Shown: positions 47,615-56,347, counted from the first letter of the stretch. The stretch: DNA of 64,000 nt from XYD12-FULL-36-8 sp964613805 (GCA_964613805.1 CAZTJF010000005.1:1-64000), one strand, 5' to 3'. Notes: generated from the letters alone by a model not told the origin. Made by a program: numbers and translations.

Positions 47615-47629
47615 TGTAATAGCATTGCC

Positions 47630-49783
47630 ATGAAAAAAATTCTTTTCACAATTTATTTTATTTTAATCTCTCTTACAGCAGCTTCGCAAACACTTCCGCT
47701 TCCGCCGCGTCCATCTAACGCACTTTCTGGTTCTGCCTTCGTTAATGTTATTTGGAGTATGCCGAGAGAGCAGAGAGAAGAACAAATTTATTCGCAAGTT
47801 ATAAGCGGAAATATCCCGAATTTTATGAGGCAGCTAAAGACAGTAACAACAAGCTCAAACATTGGAGGGACGAACTATACCGCAGCTTACTTTGTCATTC
47901 CAGAATATCTTGCTGTCGGTTCAGATTCTGATTATTTCTTATCACCAATGACCCCATTACTTGCTCAAAGAATTTGCAATGAGCTTAATTGTACACTCCC
48001 AACAAAGAAAATGGTTGATCAAATTTATTCAACCGCACCTTGCAAATTACGACCACAGCCAATACCGCCCACTCCTCAAATGATCACAGTTCCCGTTTTT
48101 GCTCAACATAATGATTCAGTCAGATCAATTCGATTTCCAGTAATTCCACAATATCCTCTTGGAACTTTAGTAGGCGGCACTAAAAAAGATGTGATTATTT
48201 CAAACAGAATTTATCAAAACTTAAATCCAAACGTACCAAAACCGGTTGTAATTTATGGATGGCATCAATTAAATGGGTCACCCATTCAGCCGGTTTACAA
48301 TGGTCATGAAGAAACTTATGCAGATTATAGTCACGGTATTCGTTTAGTTCTCGATTCTGTTGTTGTGAATGGAACACCTCAAACTTTTACACAGCTTTTA
48401 GCTGATCCAGTTTTATGTGTATTGATAAGCGATGAAGGAACTATCTTAAAACCATATTACACCTTAGTTGGAGTGACACCGCCATCGCCTAAAACTTTTG
48501 GTGTTATTTGGAACAGCCCTGGAAGTTTGAAGTTAACAGCTGCGCCTCTTGCCGGCACAACATACAAAGCATTCTACGGTTTCGATGGATTGAGTTTGAA
48601 TGACTCAACCTCAGAGTTCACAAGTGAAATAATATTAAACGGGCTACCAAGCGATACCATCTTTTTTTTTCGGCTGAGGGCACAAACCTCACAAGGTTTC
48701 TCGCTTCCTTCTGAAGTTTTAGCTGGGGTTGCATCTGCAACCGCTCCTCAAGTTTTAATAGTAAATGGATTTGACCGCGCGTCATCTGGCAACACATACA
48801 ATTTTATTCGTCAGCACGGGCGAGCACTCAAGCAAAATGGTTATTCATTCTGTTCAGCAACGAATGATGCAGTGATTGAAGGATTAGTCTCTTTACAAAT
48901 TTTTTCTATTGTAGATTACATTTTAGGAGATGAAAGCACAGTTGATGAAACGTTCAGCTCTGCTGAACAAGAATTAGTAAAAACATTCCTAAAGAGCGGC
49001 GGAAAACTTTTTGTTTCGGGTGCAGAAATTGCCTGGGATTTGGATTATAAAGGTTCGACTTCCGATAAAGATTTTATTCACAACTTCCTTAAGTGCGAGT
49101 ATGTTAATGATGCACCAAACGGGCAAGCAGGCGTTTATTATCAAGCTGAACCAGTAAGCAGTGGTATTTTTAACGGAGTTGGTTCTATAACTTTTGATAA
49201 TGGAACTCAAGGAACAATAAATGTTCGTTATCCTGATGTGGTAAATGGAATTAACGGGGGAACAAACTGTCTGCAATACTCGAATGTGTCCAATCAATTC
49301 GCTGCAATAAATTATGCGGGAATTTTACCTGGCGGAAGTATTGCAAGCAAAGTTGTTTTTGTTGGGTTTCCATTCGAAACAATTTACCCCGAATTAAAAC
49401 GAAATTTATTTTTGAGCAAAGTGATTTCATTTTTTGAATCGCCAGTTGGAATAATTCAAGAGACAGAAAATAACCCAACTTCATTTCAGCTTTTCCAGAA
49501 TTATCCGAATCCTTTCAACCCAACCACAAAGATTATATATTCGATCCCATGTGTAGGGGCACGATGCATCGTGCCCGTACAAATTAAAGTATATGATATT
49601 CTCGGCAATGAAGTTGCCACTTTAGTTGATGAGTACAAATCCACAGGAATTTATGAAGTTGAGTTTTCCGCTAAAGGCGGATTGGCAAGCGGAGTTTATT
49701 ACTACCAATTAAAAGCTGGTGACTCTTCGACAAGCTCAGAAGAAAGGTTTATTCAAACTAAAAAAATGATTTTAATGCGGTAA
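47630..49783 (+). CDS. T9SS-exported protein, xanthan-lyase-associated type
   Basis: A 717-aa protein with signal peptide (about 1-20). The first part (about 25-270) has conserved-looking blocks such as FVIPEYLAVGSDSDYFLSPM and YADYSHGIRLVLD that I cannot assign to a named domain. An FN3-like module is around 285-370. Residues about 375-600 form an alpha/beta domain (PQVLIVNGFDRASSGNTYNF, LKSGGKLFVSGAEIAWDLD) similar to regions of proteins annotated as xanthan lyases. The T9SS domain starts at NYPNPFNPTTKIIYSIP and ends KKMILMR. Two short repeats lie inside this domain. It follows the GHL10-like gene by 15 bases, so both are likely used together. Confidence 0.7.
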   Translation: MKKILFTIYFILISLTAASQTLPLPPRPSNALSGSAFVNVIWSMPREQREEQIYSQVISGNIPNFMRQLKTVTTSSNIGGTNYTAAYFVIPEYLAVGSDSDYFLSPMTPLLAQRICNELNCTLPTKKMVDQIYSTAPCKLRPQPIPPTPQMITVPVFAQHNDSVRSIRFPVIPQYPLGTLVGGTKKDVIISNRIYQNLNPNVPKPVVIYGWHQLNGSPIQPVYNGHEETYADYSHGIRLVLDSVVVNGTPQTFTQLLADPVLCVLISDEGTILKPYYTLVGVTPPSPKTFGVIWNSPGSLKLTAAPLAGTTYKAFYGFDGLSLNDSTSEFTSEIILNGLPSDTIFFFRLRAQTSQGFSLPSEVLAGVASATAPQVLIVNGFDRASSGNTYNFIRQHGRALKQNGYSFCSATNDAVIEGLVSLQIFSIVDYILGDESTVDETFSSAEQELVKTFLKSGGKLFVSGAEIAWDLDYKGSTSDKDFIHNFLKCEYVNDAPNGQAGVYYQAEPVSSGIFNGVGSITFDNGTQGTINVRYPDVVNGINGGTNCLQYSNVSNQFAAINYAGILPGGSIASKVVFVGFPFETIYPELKRNLFLSKVISFFESPVGIIQETENNPTSFQLFQNYPNPFNPTTKIIYSIPCVGARCIVPVQIKVYDILGNEVATLVDEYKSTGIYEVEFSAKGGLASGVYYYQLKAGDSSTSSEERFIQTKKMILMR
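49552..49581. repeat. 30-bp palindromic repeat inserted in a T9SS domain
   Basis: A perfect 20-bp palindrome GGGCACGATGCATCGTGCCC (49557-49576) with outer arms TGTA/TACA. It encodes the extra residues CVGARCIVP between YSIP and VQIKVYD of the sorting domain, keeping the frame. Confidence 0.8.
49725..49739. repeat. CTTCGACAAGCTCAG element in the same T9SS domain
   Basis: The 15-base sequence CTTCGACAAGCTCAG, known as a widespread repetitive motif of several bacterial genomes, encodes part of the extra loop DSSTSSEER between LKAG and FIQTKKM of the sorting domain. Confidence 0.6.
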
Positions 49784-49796
49784 TTTGTTGTTATCG

Positions 49797-50225
49797 TTAA
49801 TTATTCAAAGCCCCAGCATTAATCCAAACTTCGATACTATCAATCACATCATTTGAAAGAGGTGTGCGGTTGTATGGCATTCGCGGACTCACATCACCCT
49901 TAAGAATTTTTATTAACAAACTATTTCCGCCGCTTCCCGGTTCTACTCTTTTAAATTGCGGAAACAATGTGCTTTGAACGCTTACCAGATTGTTGAAGGA
50001 TTGCCCGCTTTCCAAAATTAAATTTGCTTGATGAGTTGACGATGAATGACAATCCGCTGCGGCACATGAGTTAAATATTTTAGCTTGAATATCACTCAAA
50101 GTTGGAGAAGGAGGAACGATATTTTGTGCACCGGGAGAAGTTGGTTGATCATCAGAACAACTAATTAGTAAGAATAACATACAGATTGTTAAACATGCAG
50201 AAGATTTCATTAAACCATTATGCAT
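49797..50225 (-). CDS. Lipoprotein with CX4CH cytochrome-like motif
   Basis: A 142-aa protein. A signal sequence ends in the lipobox LLISC (about residues 19-23), so it is probably a lipoprotein. The mature part contains FNSCAAADCH, a Cys-x4-Cys-His motif, followed by LILESGQSFNNLVSV, GNSLLIKILKGD, MPYN and IEVWINAGA. This order matches the small family of c-type-cytochrome-like lipoproteins of Bacteroidota and Myxobacteria. The CX4CH spacing differs from the usual CX2CH, so haem attachment is uncertain. The gene is convergent with its neighbour. Confidence 0.7.
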   Translation of the reverse strand: MHNGLMKSSACLTICMLFLLISCSDDQPTSPGAQNIVPPSPTLSDIQAKIFNSCAAADCHSSSTHQANLILESGQSFNNLVSVQSTLFPQFKRVEPGSGGNSLLIKILKGDVSPRMPYNRTPLSNDVIDSIEVWINAGALNN

Positions 50226-50414
50226 TTCTTTATCCTTTGGTTCATTTTTACCTTTAGTTAGAAGTAGAGTGATAAAGTGACATCAATAATATTTTGATGT
50301 GAAAATTTTTGCATTCATTATTGGGTTAATTGGCAAATTGAGTTAGAAATATAAAAAGCATAATTTTGCCTCAAGCTTTGTCATGAATTAGAAAACAATT
50401 CGGCATAAGGTCAA

Positions 50415-51353
50415 ATGAAAAAAATTATTGTCTCAATTACTTTATCAGCTAATTTTGCTTTAGCTCAGCCGGTCAGCATTCCTTCTTATTATCAATACGA
50501 TCAACATCTCTCTGATGAATTAAAAACAATCGTTCAAGATTTACAACTCGATAAAGATTTTGATGTCGGTGAGGATGGAATTGAGCAAATCTCTCTTGCC
50601 GTGATTCGTATTGATGGTACGAACGCAAAATTTGGAGGTGTGAATCCCGATAACTTTATTTATCCCGCCTCAGTTTACAAAATGTACGTTGCTGCTGAAA
50701 TTCTAAATCAGATTTCGCAAGGAAAGTATTCATTAACAAGTGAGTTTATCGTCAAATCGCCTAATGATGTTGATAAAAGCAAAGAAATATCATCTGATCC
50801 CAGACCGTTGCTGAAAGTTGGCGATACGATTACAGTCAATTATCTTTTAGATTTAATGATAACTCGAAGTGATAATTCTGCGGCGAACTGTTTAATTGAT
50901 TTAGCTCGGCGGGAGAATATCAACGAATTAATTCAAAAATATAATTGGATTGGCAGTGAAGTTACCCGTAAATTTTTAAAACGCAAATTTGAGGATGCTG
51001 GTTATGACACCATTCGAGGTACAGAAACTTGCGCTATGCATGCGGCAGATTTTCTTTATTTGGTGCAAACTAACAAACTGGTTAATCCCTGGGTTAGCAT
51101 GCAGATGAAAACTTATCTTGGCAGACAGATTGACAACACAAAGTTATCCAAAGGATTGCCGTCGAATGTAATGTTCTATCATAAAACTGGCTGGTTTTCT
51201 TATTGGACAAACGATGTTGGAATTGTTGATGATGGAGATTTAGTTTATGTAATCGCATGTTTCTTACCTTTGCGGGAAGAAACTGCATTGGGAAAACTTG
51301 AGCAGTTATCAAACAAAATTTATTGGCTTCTGAAGAATAGAAAAGTTGAGTGA
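50415..51353 (+). CDS. Class A beta-lactamase-like serine hydrolase
   Basis: A 312-aa exported protein (signal peptide about 1-17). The three signature motifs are present: Ser86-Val-Tyr-Lys89 (SxxK), Ser152-Asp-Asn154 (SDN) and Lys257-Thr-Gly259 (KTG). I could not find the omega-loop Glu166 (ExxLN) needed for penicillin deacylation; the matching place reads RGTETCAMHAADF. It is therefore more likely a peptidase- or esterase-type relative (beta-lactamase2 family) than a resistance enzyme. Confidence 0.8.
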   Translation: MKKIIVSITLSANFALAQPVSIPSYYQYDQHLSDELKTIVQDLQLDKDFDVGEDGIEQISLAVIRIDGTNAKFGGVNPDNFIYPASVYKMYVAAEILNQISQGKYSLTSEFIVKSPNDVDKSKEISSDPRPLLKVGDTITVNYLLDLMITRSDNSAANCLIDLARRENINELIQKYNWIGSEVTRKFLKRKFEDAGYDTIRGTETCAMHAADFLYLVQTNKLVNPWVSMQMKTYLGRQIDNTKLSKGLPSNVMFYHKTGWFSYWTNDVGIVDDGDLVYVIACFLPLREETALGKLEQLSNKIYWLLKNRKVE

Positions 51354-51363
51354 GCTTTAACTA

Positions 51364-51424
51364 TGCGTCTCTGCGCCTTTGCGGTAATGGTCTTTTTACC
51401 GCAGAGACGCTAAGTCGCAAAGGA
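51364..51424. repeat. Nested inverted repeat between hydrolase and permease genes
   Basis: GCGTCTCTGCG, CCTTTGCGG and GGTAA are mirrored by TTACCGCAGAGACGC and CGCAAAGG across a short loop. The layout resembles REP-like intergenic elements. It may also work as a terminator for the preceding gene, although it lacks a long T-tract. Confidence 0.6.
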
Positions 51425-51449
51425 TCACACAGACAAATATAAGACGACT

Positions 51450-52751
51450 ATGATTAAAAAATACTTTCACCTCGATGAACTCGGCACAACTGTAAAGCAA
51501 GAGGTTATTGCCGGATTCACTACCTTCATAACGATGGCGTACATCATCATCGTTAATCCAAAAATTTTAGAAACTGCCGGAATGCCATTCGAAGCATCAA
51601 TGGCGGCGACAATCCTAAGCGCATTTTTCGGAACGCTGGCAATGGGAATTTATGCCAAGCGTCCGTTTGCAATTGCACCTTACATGGGAGAAAATGCTTT
51701 TGTAGCTTATACAGTTGTAAAAATTCTCGGCTTTAGCTGGCAGACAGCGCTCGGTGCTATTTTTATAAGCGGAGTGTTATTTACTCTGCTTACACTTTTT
51801 AAAGTTAGAAGCTGGCTGGCAAACGCGATTCCCGAAAGCTTAAAAATAGCTTTCGCCGCTGGTATTGGTTTGTTCCTTACTTTTATCGGATTGAATGATA
51901 CAGGAATAATCACAATCGGTGTTCCAGGTGCGCCGGTTCGTGTGGGAAATTTGGGTGAGCCAACTGTTCTGCTTGGAATTTTTTCTTTCCTTCTTATTGG
52001 CGGATTGATGATTAAAAAAGTGAACGGCTCAATTTTAATTGGGATAATTGTCACTACAATTCTCGGAATTATTTTCAAAGTAACTCCAATGCCTGCTGAG
52101 TTTATCAGCACACCGCCGGATATTAGCCCGCTGTTTCTTAAAATGGATATTGCACGTGCATTAAGCTGGGGATTTTTCTCTGTCATTCTCGTTGTGTTCG
52201 TAATGGATTTTGTTGATACGATGGGAACGCTGCTGGGACTTGGCTACAAAGCAAAGATGCTTGATGAAAATGGCAACTTGCCTGAGATTGAAAAACCAAT
52301 GCTGTGCGATGCACTTGCAACAGTTGTTGGTGCAGTTTGCGGAACCACTACAACTGGAACATACATTGAATCTGCGGCGGGAATTGAGGCAGGCGGCAAA
52401 TCTGGTTTGACTGCTGTTGTAACCGCATTTTTATTTTTAACTGCACTGTTTTTTGCTCCGCTGTTTTCGATTGTGCCTGCTTATGCCTACGGCTCCGCTT
52501 TAATTATTGTTGGTGTGCTGATGATTTCTCCAATTTCCAATTTTAAGTTTGATGACCTTGCAGAAGCAATACCGGTATTTGTAACCATTACTTTGATGAG
52601 CTTTACTTACAACCTTGGAATTGGTATGACTGCTGGGTTTGTCGTTTACCCGCTTACAATGTTAATTGCCGGAAGAATTAAAAAAGTTACAGTGGGAATG
52701 TGGGTATTGTTTGCATTCTCAGTTTTGTTTTATGGGTTTTACCCGTATTGA
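51450..52751 (+). CDS. NCS2-family purine permease (AzgA-like)
   Basis: A 433-aa membrane protein with about 12-14 helices. The start FHLDELGTTVKQEVIAGFTTFITMAYII, FAIAPYMGENAFVAYTVV and the VGAVCGTTTTGTYIESAAGIEAGGKSGLTAVV motif identify the AzgA-like branch of NCS2 permeases, which take up adenine, guanine or hypoxanthine with protons. Its length agrees with the family. Confidence 0.9.
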   Translation: MIKKYFHLDELGTTVKQEVIAGFTTFITMAYIIIVNPKILETAGMPFEASMAATILSAFFGTLAMGIYAKRPFAIAPYMGENAFVAYTVVKILGFSWQTALGAIFISGVLFTLLTLFKVRSWLANAIPESLKIAFAAGIGLFLTFIGLNDTGIITIGVPGAPVRVGNLGEPTVLLGIFSFLLIGGLMIKKVNGSILIGIIVTTILGIIFKVTPMPAEFISTPPDISPLFLKMDIARALSWGFFSVILVVFVMDFVDTMGTLLGLGYKAKMLDENGNLPEIEKPMLCDALATVVGAVCGTTTTGTYIESAAGIEAGGKSGLTAVVTAFLFLTALFFAPLFSIVPAYAYGSALIIVGVLMISPISNFKFDDLAEAIPVFVTITLMSFTYNLGIGMTAGFVVYPLTMLIAGRIKKVTVGMWVLFAFSVLFYGFYPY

Positions 52752-52761
52752 AAAGAGTGAG

Positions 52762-52813
52762 TAGATGAGACTCACCTTAAGTGGTCGTGACGATAAGAGG
52801 TGAGTCTCATCTA
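52762..52813. repeat. Perfect 16-bp-stem inverted repeat upstream of the R-M genes
   Basis: TAGATGAGACTCACCT (52762-52777) and AGGTGAGTCTCATCTA (52798-52813) enclose a 20-base loop. The left arm reappears with one mismatch at 54427, after the R-M genes. It could also terminate the NCS2 transcript. Confidence 0.8.
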
Positions 52814-52881
52814 TTATTGTTGCTACACTTCCTTAATTTTGACCAAACGTTTTTGTATTTTATGTTTAGAATCTTAGAATA

Positions 52882-53520
52882 ATGATTAAGTCTATGAATT
52901 TATCTGAACTATTTTCCGATCCTGTTATTGTGAATAAAATCCAGAATAAACTTCCGCAGCTCTTTCAGATGGCAGAGTTGGAAACTCAACGTGCCGGCAG
53001 GGTAGGAATGGAAGTCGGTTCTTTAAGGGAACGAATTATAGTTGCTTTATTGATTTATAAGTTTGGTGAAAATAATGTGGAAACAGAAATTCCAATTACA
53101 GAACCGGAAGTTGATGTTAAATTATTTGGTCAGCCTATTTCAATTAAGACAAAAACCGGTAAAAGTTTGTCAGGAGTTAAATTGAATTGGACTGTTGATG
53201 CTAAAAATTCTTTGGAATTTAGAAGTAATTACTCCCCGTTGTGCGATATGCTGTTTGCACAAATTGTATGGAATCAACACGGTAGGTTATTCTATTTTCC
53301 CAAGCATGTTCAACAAAAAGTTTTATTAACAATGAAAAGAGAAAACTATATTAAGCTTCCAACTAAAGGAACAAATCCACGAGGAATAGAAATTACTTCT
53401 AAAGCATTAGCCGAGTTGATTAAGAATGATGATATTATGAAAATTGATATTTTTTGGAAAAAAGAAGAAATAAAATTTAACACTTTTAGACGATGGATTG
53501 ATTTATGGGCTCAAGAGTAG
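52882..53520 (+). CDS. Type II restriction endonuclease, ThaI-like
   Basis: A 212-aa protein. ELETQRAGRVGMEVGSLRERIIVALLIYKFGE, the EVDVKLFGQPISIKTKTG segment and WTVDAKN resemble the ThaI family, whose founding member cuts CGCG. The Glu/Asp-x-Lys arrangement around EVDVKLFGQPISIKTK is compatible with a PD-(D/E)xK core. Its 3' end overlaps the adjacent DNA methyltransferase by 16 bases, as expected for an R-M pair. The target site is inferred from family resemblance only. Confidence 0.7.
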   Translation: MIKSMNLSELFSDPVIVNKIQNKLPQLFQMAELETQRAGRVGMEVGSLRERIIVALLIYKFGENNVETEIPITEPEVDVKLFGQPISIKTKTGKSLSGVKLNWTVDAKNSLEFRSNYSPLCDMLFAQIVWNQHGRLFYFPKHVQQKVLLTMKRENYIKLPTKGTNPRGIEITSKALAELIKNDDIMKIDIFWKKEEIKFNTFRRWIDLWAQE

Positions 53521-54413
53521 TACAAGCGAAGAATGGAACAAGTACAAGTTCATTCGGTAGTCCTGGAAGGATTAACCACGACTCATCACAGTTTTACAAT
53601 TCACGGCTTTACGAAGGCCTTATTTCAGACGAAAAAATAAAACATGCTGAGAACAAAATTTCTGATGAATTTTTAAACAAACACTTTTATCATTCAAGCG
53701 AAAAGATGACCGAACTGCCCGACAATTCTGTTCATCTGATGATAACTTCTCCACCGTACAATGTTACAAAAGAATACGACGATAATTTAAGTTTGGAAGA
53801 ATATCTGTCTTTACTTAAAAATGTTTGGAAAGAAACCTATCGTGTTCTAGTACCTGGTGGTCGTGTTTGTATAAATGTTGCAAACCTTGGAAGAAAGCCT
53901 TACATACCTTTGCATAATTATATTATAACTGATATGCTCGAGCTTGGTTTTTACATGCGAGGAGAAATTATCTGGAACAAAGCTTCAAGTGCAAGCCCTT
54001 CAACTGCATGGGGAAGTTGGCTTTCAGCAGCTAATCCAGTGTTAAGAGATATTCACGAATACATCCTAATTTTTTGCAAGGGTTCTTTTACTCATGCTAG
54101 AATGGGAAAAGATAGCACAATAACTAAAGAAGAATTTTTAGAGTGGACAAAAAGTGTATGGACATTTCCCGCAGTTTCAGCAAAAACGATTGGCCATCCT
54201 GCTCCATTTCCTGAAGAACTTCCACACCGATTGATAAAATTATATTCTTTCAAGGGAGATGTGGTTTTAGATCCTTTTTTAGGTAGCGGGACAACAAGCT
54301 TATCAGCAGTCAAAAACCATCGTATTTACATTGGCTACGATACTAGCAAAAAATATATCGAGCTAGCGAATAGAAGAGTTGCTGAATTTGTAAATCAGAC
54401 CAAGCTATTCTGA
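53505..54413 (+). CDS. Type II DNA methyltransferase (N4-cytosine/N6-adenine, beta class)
   Basis: A 302-aa SAM-dependent methylase. The catalytic motif IV TSPPY is at residues 81-85 and the SAM motif I DPFLGSGTT at residues 256-264, i.e. catalytic motif first, which defines the beta class. A TSPPY form is more frequent in N4-cytosine enzymes. ERRLVPGGRVCINVANLG-like and GEIIWNKA blocks agree with the family. It protects the host from the overlapping endonuclease. Confidence 0.87.
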   Translation: MGSRVVQAKNGTSTSSFGSPGRINHDSSQFYNSRLYEGLISDEKIKHAENKISDEFLNKHFYHSSEKMTELPDNSVHLMITSPPYNVTKEYDDNLSLEEYLSLLKNVWKETYRVLVPGGRVCINVANLGRKPYIPLHNYIITDMLELGFYMRGEIIWNKASSASPSTAWGSWLSAANPVLRDIHEYILIFCKGSFTHARMGKDSTITKEEFLEWTKSVWTFPAVSAKTIGHPAPFPEELPHRLIKLYSFKGDVVLDPFLGSGTTSLSAVKNHRIYIGYDTSKKYIELANRRVAEFVNQTKLF

Positions 54414-54426
54414 TCTCTGACGTGTA

Positions 54427-54444
54427 TAGATGAGACTTACCTTA
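54427..54444. repeat. Second copy of TAGATGAGACTYACCTTA downstream of the R-M genes
   Basis: TAGATGAGACTTACCTTA matches the left arm at 52762-52779 in 17 of 18 bases. Here the mirrored right arm is not preserved. Confidence 0.7.
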
Positions 54445-54650
54445 CATTATCGCTGTGCTGAGCGGTGAATGTCACCAGCTAAAACCTTAAACTGACACGC
54501 GGAACTATTCCTCAGCCCATTTGTCTAAATTTCCAAATCATTAACAACTATCCTTTCCAATTGAGTTGAATATTGCCAAAGAAATAATAAAGTTTCATGT
54601 GTCATTAACTGGTCTTTAGCAACCATTAAATAAAATTGTAAGAGAATAAA

Positions 54651-55961
54651 ATGATAAAAAACTCAATATTTCTACGAATTGTTTTAAGCATTGGAGTAAT
54701 AGTATTACTAATTGTTCCGCTGACAATGATACAATCATTAATTCATGAGCGGCAGAGCTATCGAAACGAAGTTGTGAATGAGATAAACAAAAGCTGGGCA
54801 GATAACCAGGTGGTTGCAGGACCAATCCTCACAATTGTAAATGAAAAATGGATGGAGAATGCGGACGGTAAGAAATATTGGACTCAAAACAGCTACCACT
54901 TGCTGCCTGAAAAATTAGAATATGAAGCGGAATTATTTCCCGAAACAAGATACCGCGGCATTTATGAAGTCACCTTGTACAAAGCCAAAATAAGGACGAT
55001 CGGCTATTTTGATTTCGAAAAAATACGTGCAATGAAATTTGAAGATTTGCTGCTTGATCAGGTTGAAAGTTATTTATCATTTAATGTATCAGACTTAAAA
55101 GGAATTCAGGAGAATGTGGTTTATAAATGGAACGACGAGCAGCAAGAAGTTACTCCCGGTTTAAAGACGCAGGATATCTTTAAAAATGGCTTTATCACCG
55201 AAGTAAAAATTAATAAAACTGATAAAAAATATTACTTCGATATTACAATTCAACTAAAGGGAAGTGAAAATCTAGAATTTATTCCTATCGGTAAAACCAC
55301 CACTGTTTTGATGAAATCGAAATGGAACAATCCGAGTTTTGTTGGAAAATTTCTGCCATCCTCAAGAGAAATAACATCAAGCGGATTCAACGCAAAATGG
55401 ACTGTAAATAATTTTAATAGGAATTATCCTCAAGAGTGGTACAACAATAATTATGATCTATACTCAAGCACATTTGGTGTGAAGCTTTTAATTCCTGTTG
55501 ACGAATATCAGAAGACAATGCGTACATCGAAATACGGGATTATGATCATATTGCTGACATTCATCAGTTTTTTCATGATAGAAATTTTTAATAAGAAAGT
55601 GCTTCACCCAATTCAGTATTTATTAATAGGATTAGCGTTATTAATATTTTATTCAATTCTGTTATCTCTTTCAGAATATATTTTATTTCAGTATTCGTAT
55701 TTGATTGCCGGATTACTTGTAGTTGGTTTAATCAGCTTATATACCTCGAGTATTTATGCAAATTTTAAGTTAGGAATAGTCATTGGTGTCATCTTAATAA
55801 TTTTCTATGGATTTATGTACATAATTCTTCAGATGCAAGACTATTCTTTACTTCTCGGCAACATTGCATTGTTCATCATCTTAGCTGTCATCATGTTCTT
55901 GACGAGAAAGATAAATTGGTATGAGGTATTAAGCTCGAAAAAAGATAATGAGAGAAAGTAA
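54651..55961 (+). CDS. creD: Inner-membrane protein CreD-like
   Basis: A 436-aa protein. The N-terminus FLRIVLSIGVIVLLIVPLTMIQSLIHERQSYRNEVVNEI followed by the periplasmic WADNQVVAGPILTI part is characteristic of CreD. About six helices fill the C-terminal half (residues 290-420). CreD is linked to envelope stress and beta-lactam/colicin responses in E. coli, where it lies beside creBC; no such two-component genes are seen here. Confidence 0.85.
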   Translation: MIKNSIFLRIVLSIGVIVLLIVPLTMIQSLIHERQSYRNEVVNEINKSWADNQVVAGPILTIVNEKWMENADGKKYWTQNSYHLLPEKLEYEAELFPETRYRGIYEVTLYKAKIRTIGYFDFEKIRAMKFEDLLLDQVESYLSFNVSDLKGIQENVVYKWNDEQQEVTPGLKTQDIFKNGFITEVKINKTDKKYYFDITIQLKGSENLEFIPIGKTTTVLMKSKWNNPSFVGKFLPSSREITSSGFNAKWTVNNFNRNYPQEWYNNNYDLYSSTFGVKLLIPVDEYQKTMRTSKYGIMIILLTFISFFMIEIFNKKVLHPIQYLLIGLALLIFYSILLSLSEYILFQYSYLIAGLLVVGLISLYTSSIYANFKLGIVIGVILIIFYGFMYIILQMQDYSLLLGNIALFIILAVIMFLTRKINWYEVLSSKKDNERK

Positions 55962-56019
55962 GGAACAGAGAAATGGCTTCAACCGATGGGAGTTTGTCAA
56001 ATTAAAAATTAGTTGGGCA

Positions 56020-56069
56020 AGATGAGGCCCATCTCGTGTTGTAACCGCGTAGAGAAATGAACCTCATCT
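56020..56069. repeat. AGATGAGG...CCTCATCT inverted repeat
   Basis: An 8-bp inverted pair (56020-56027 and 56062-56069) with a 34-base spacer. Its arms share AGATGAG with the repeat around the R-M genes and probably belong to the same loose family. Confidence 0.5.
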
Positions 56070-56210
56070 GGAAATTGAAAATTACGCTTTGGTGTGAGTA
56101 TTAACTTTTTTAATCTTGCACTCCTAACGGAGGGCGAACTTTTTTCCTCTTAAATTCCTACAAACATTTAGTCCCGATGGGACTATTCAAACAATAATTA
56201 AAATTTAATA

Positions 56211-56347
56211 ACTCCGTTAAAAGTTCAATATTTGTCGTAGAAAAGATAACCACCCGAACCAAACGGAACTCCAGAGGAGTTCAATATTTGTAGAAAAGAA
56301 TAGTATGCCAACAGAACAGAACTCCGTCAGGAGTTCAATATTATTTC
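56211..56347. repeat. Three imperfect direct repeats of about 36 bases
   Basis: Units begin ACTCCRNNNRAGTTCAATAT at 56211, 56268 and 56321 (spacings 57 and 53 bases). The first two continue to a TTTG-TAGAAAAGA end. The second and third start with the small palindromes ACTCCagaGGAGT and ACTCCgtcaGGAGT. Confidence 0.75.

Noticed and set aside
50415..51353. Antibiotic-resistance beta-lactamase
   Set aside because: The SxxK, SDN and KTG motifs are present, but the Glu166 loop needed for deacylation is not seen, so a resistance role is not supported.
51707..52186. 159-codon frame opposite the NCS2 permease
   Set aside because: Fully inside a well-supported gene on the other strand, with no family resemblance; an artefact of codon composition.
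52762..52813. Insertion-sequence terminal repeat
   Set aside because: Perfect inverted repeat, but no transposase lies in or near 52.8-56.5 kb and no target duplication is visible.
56211..56347. Possible CRISPR-like array
   Set aside because: Only three units, imperfect, with spacings of 57 and 53 bases, no cas genes, and the units contain internal palindromes typical of dispersed repeats.
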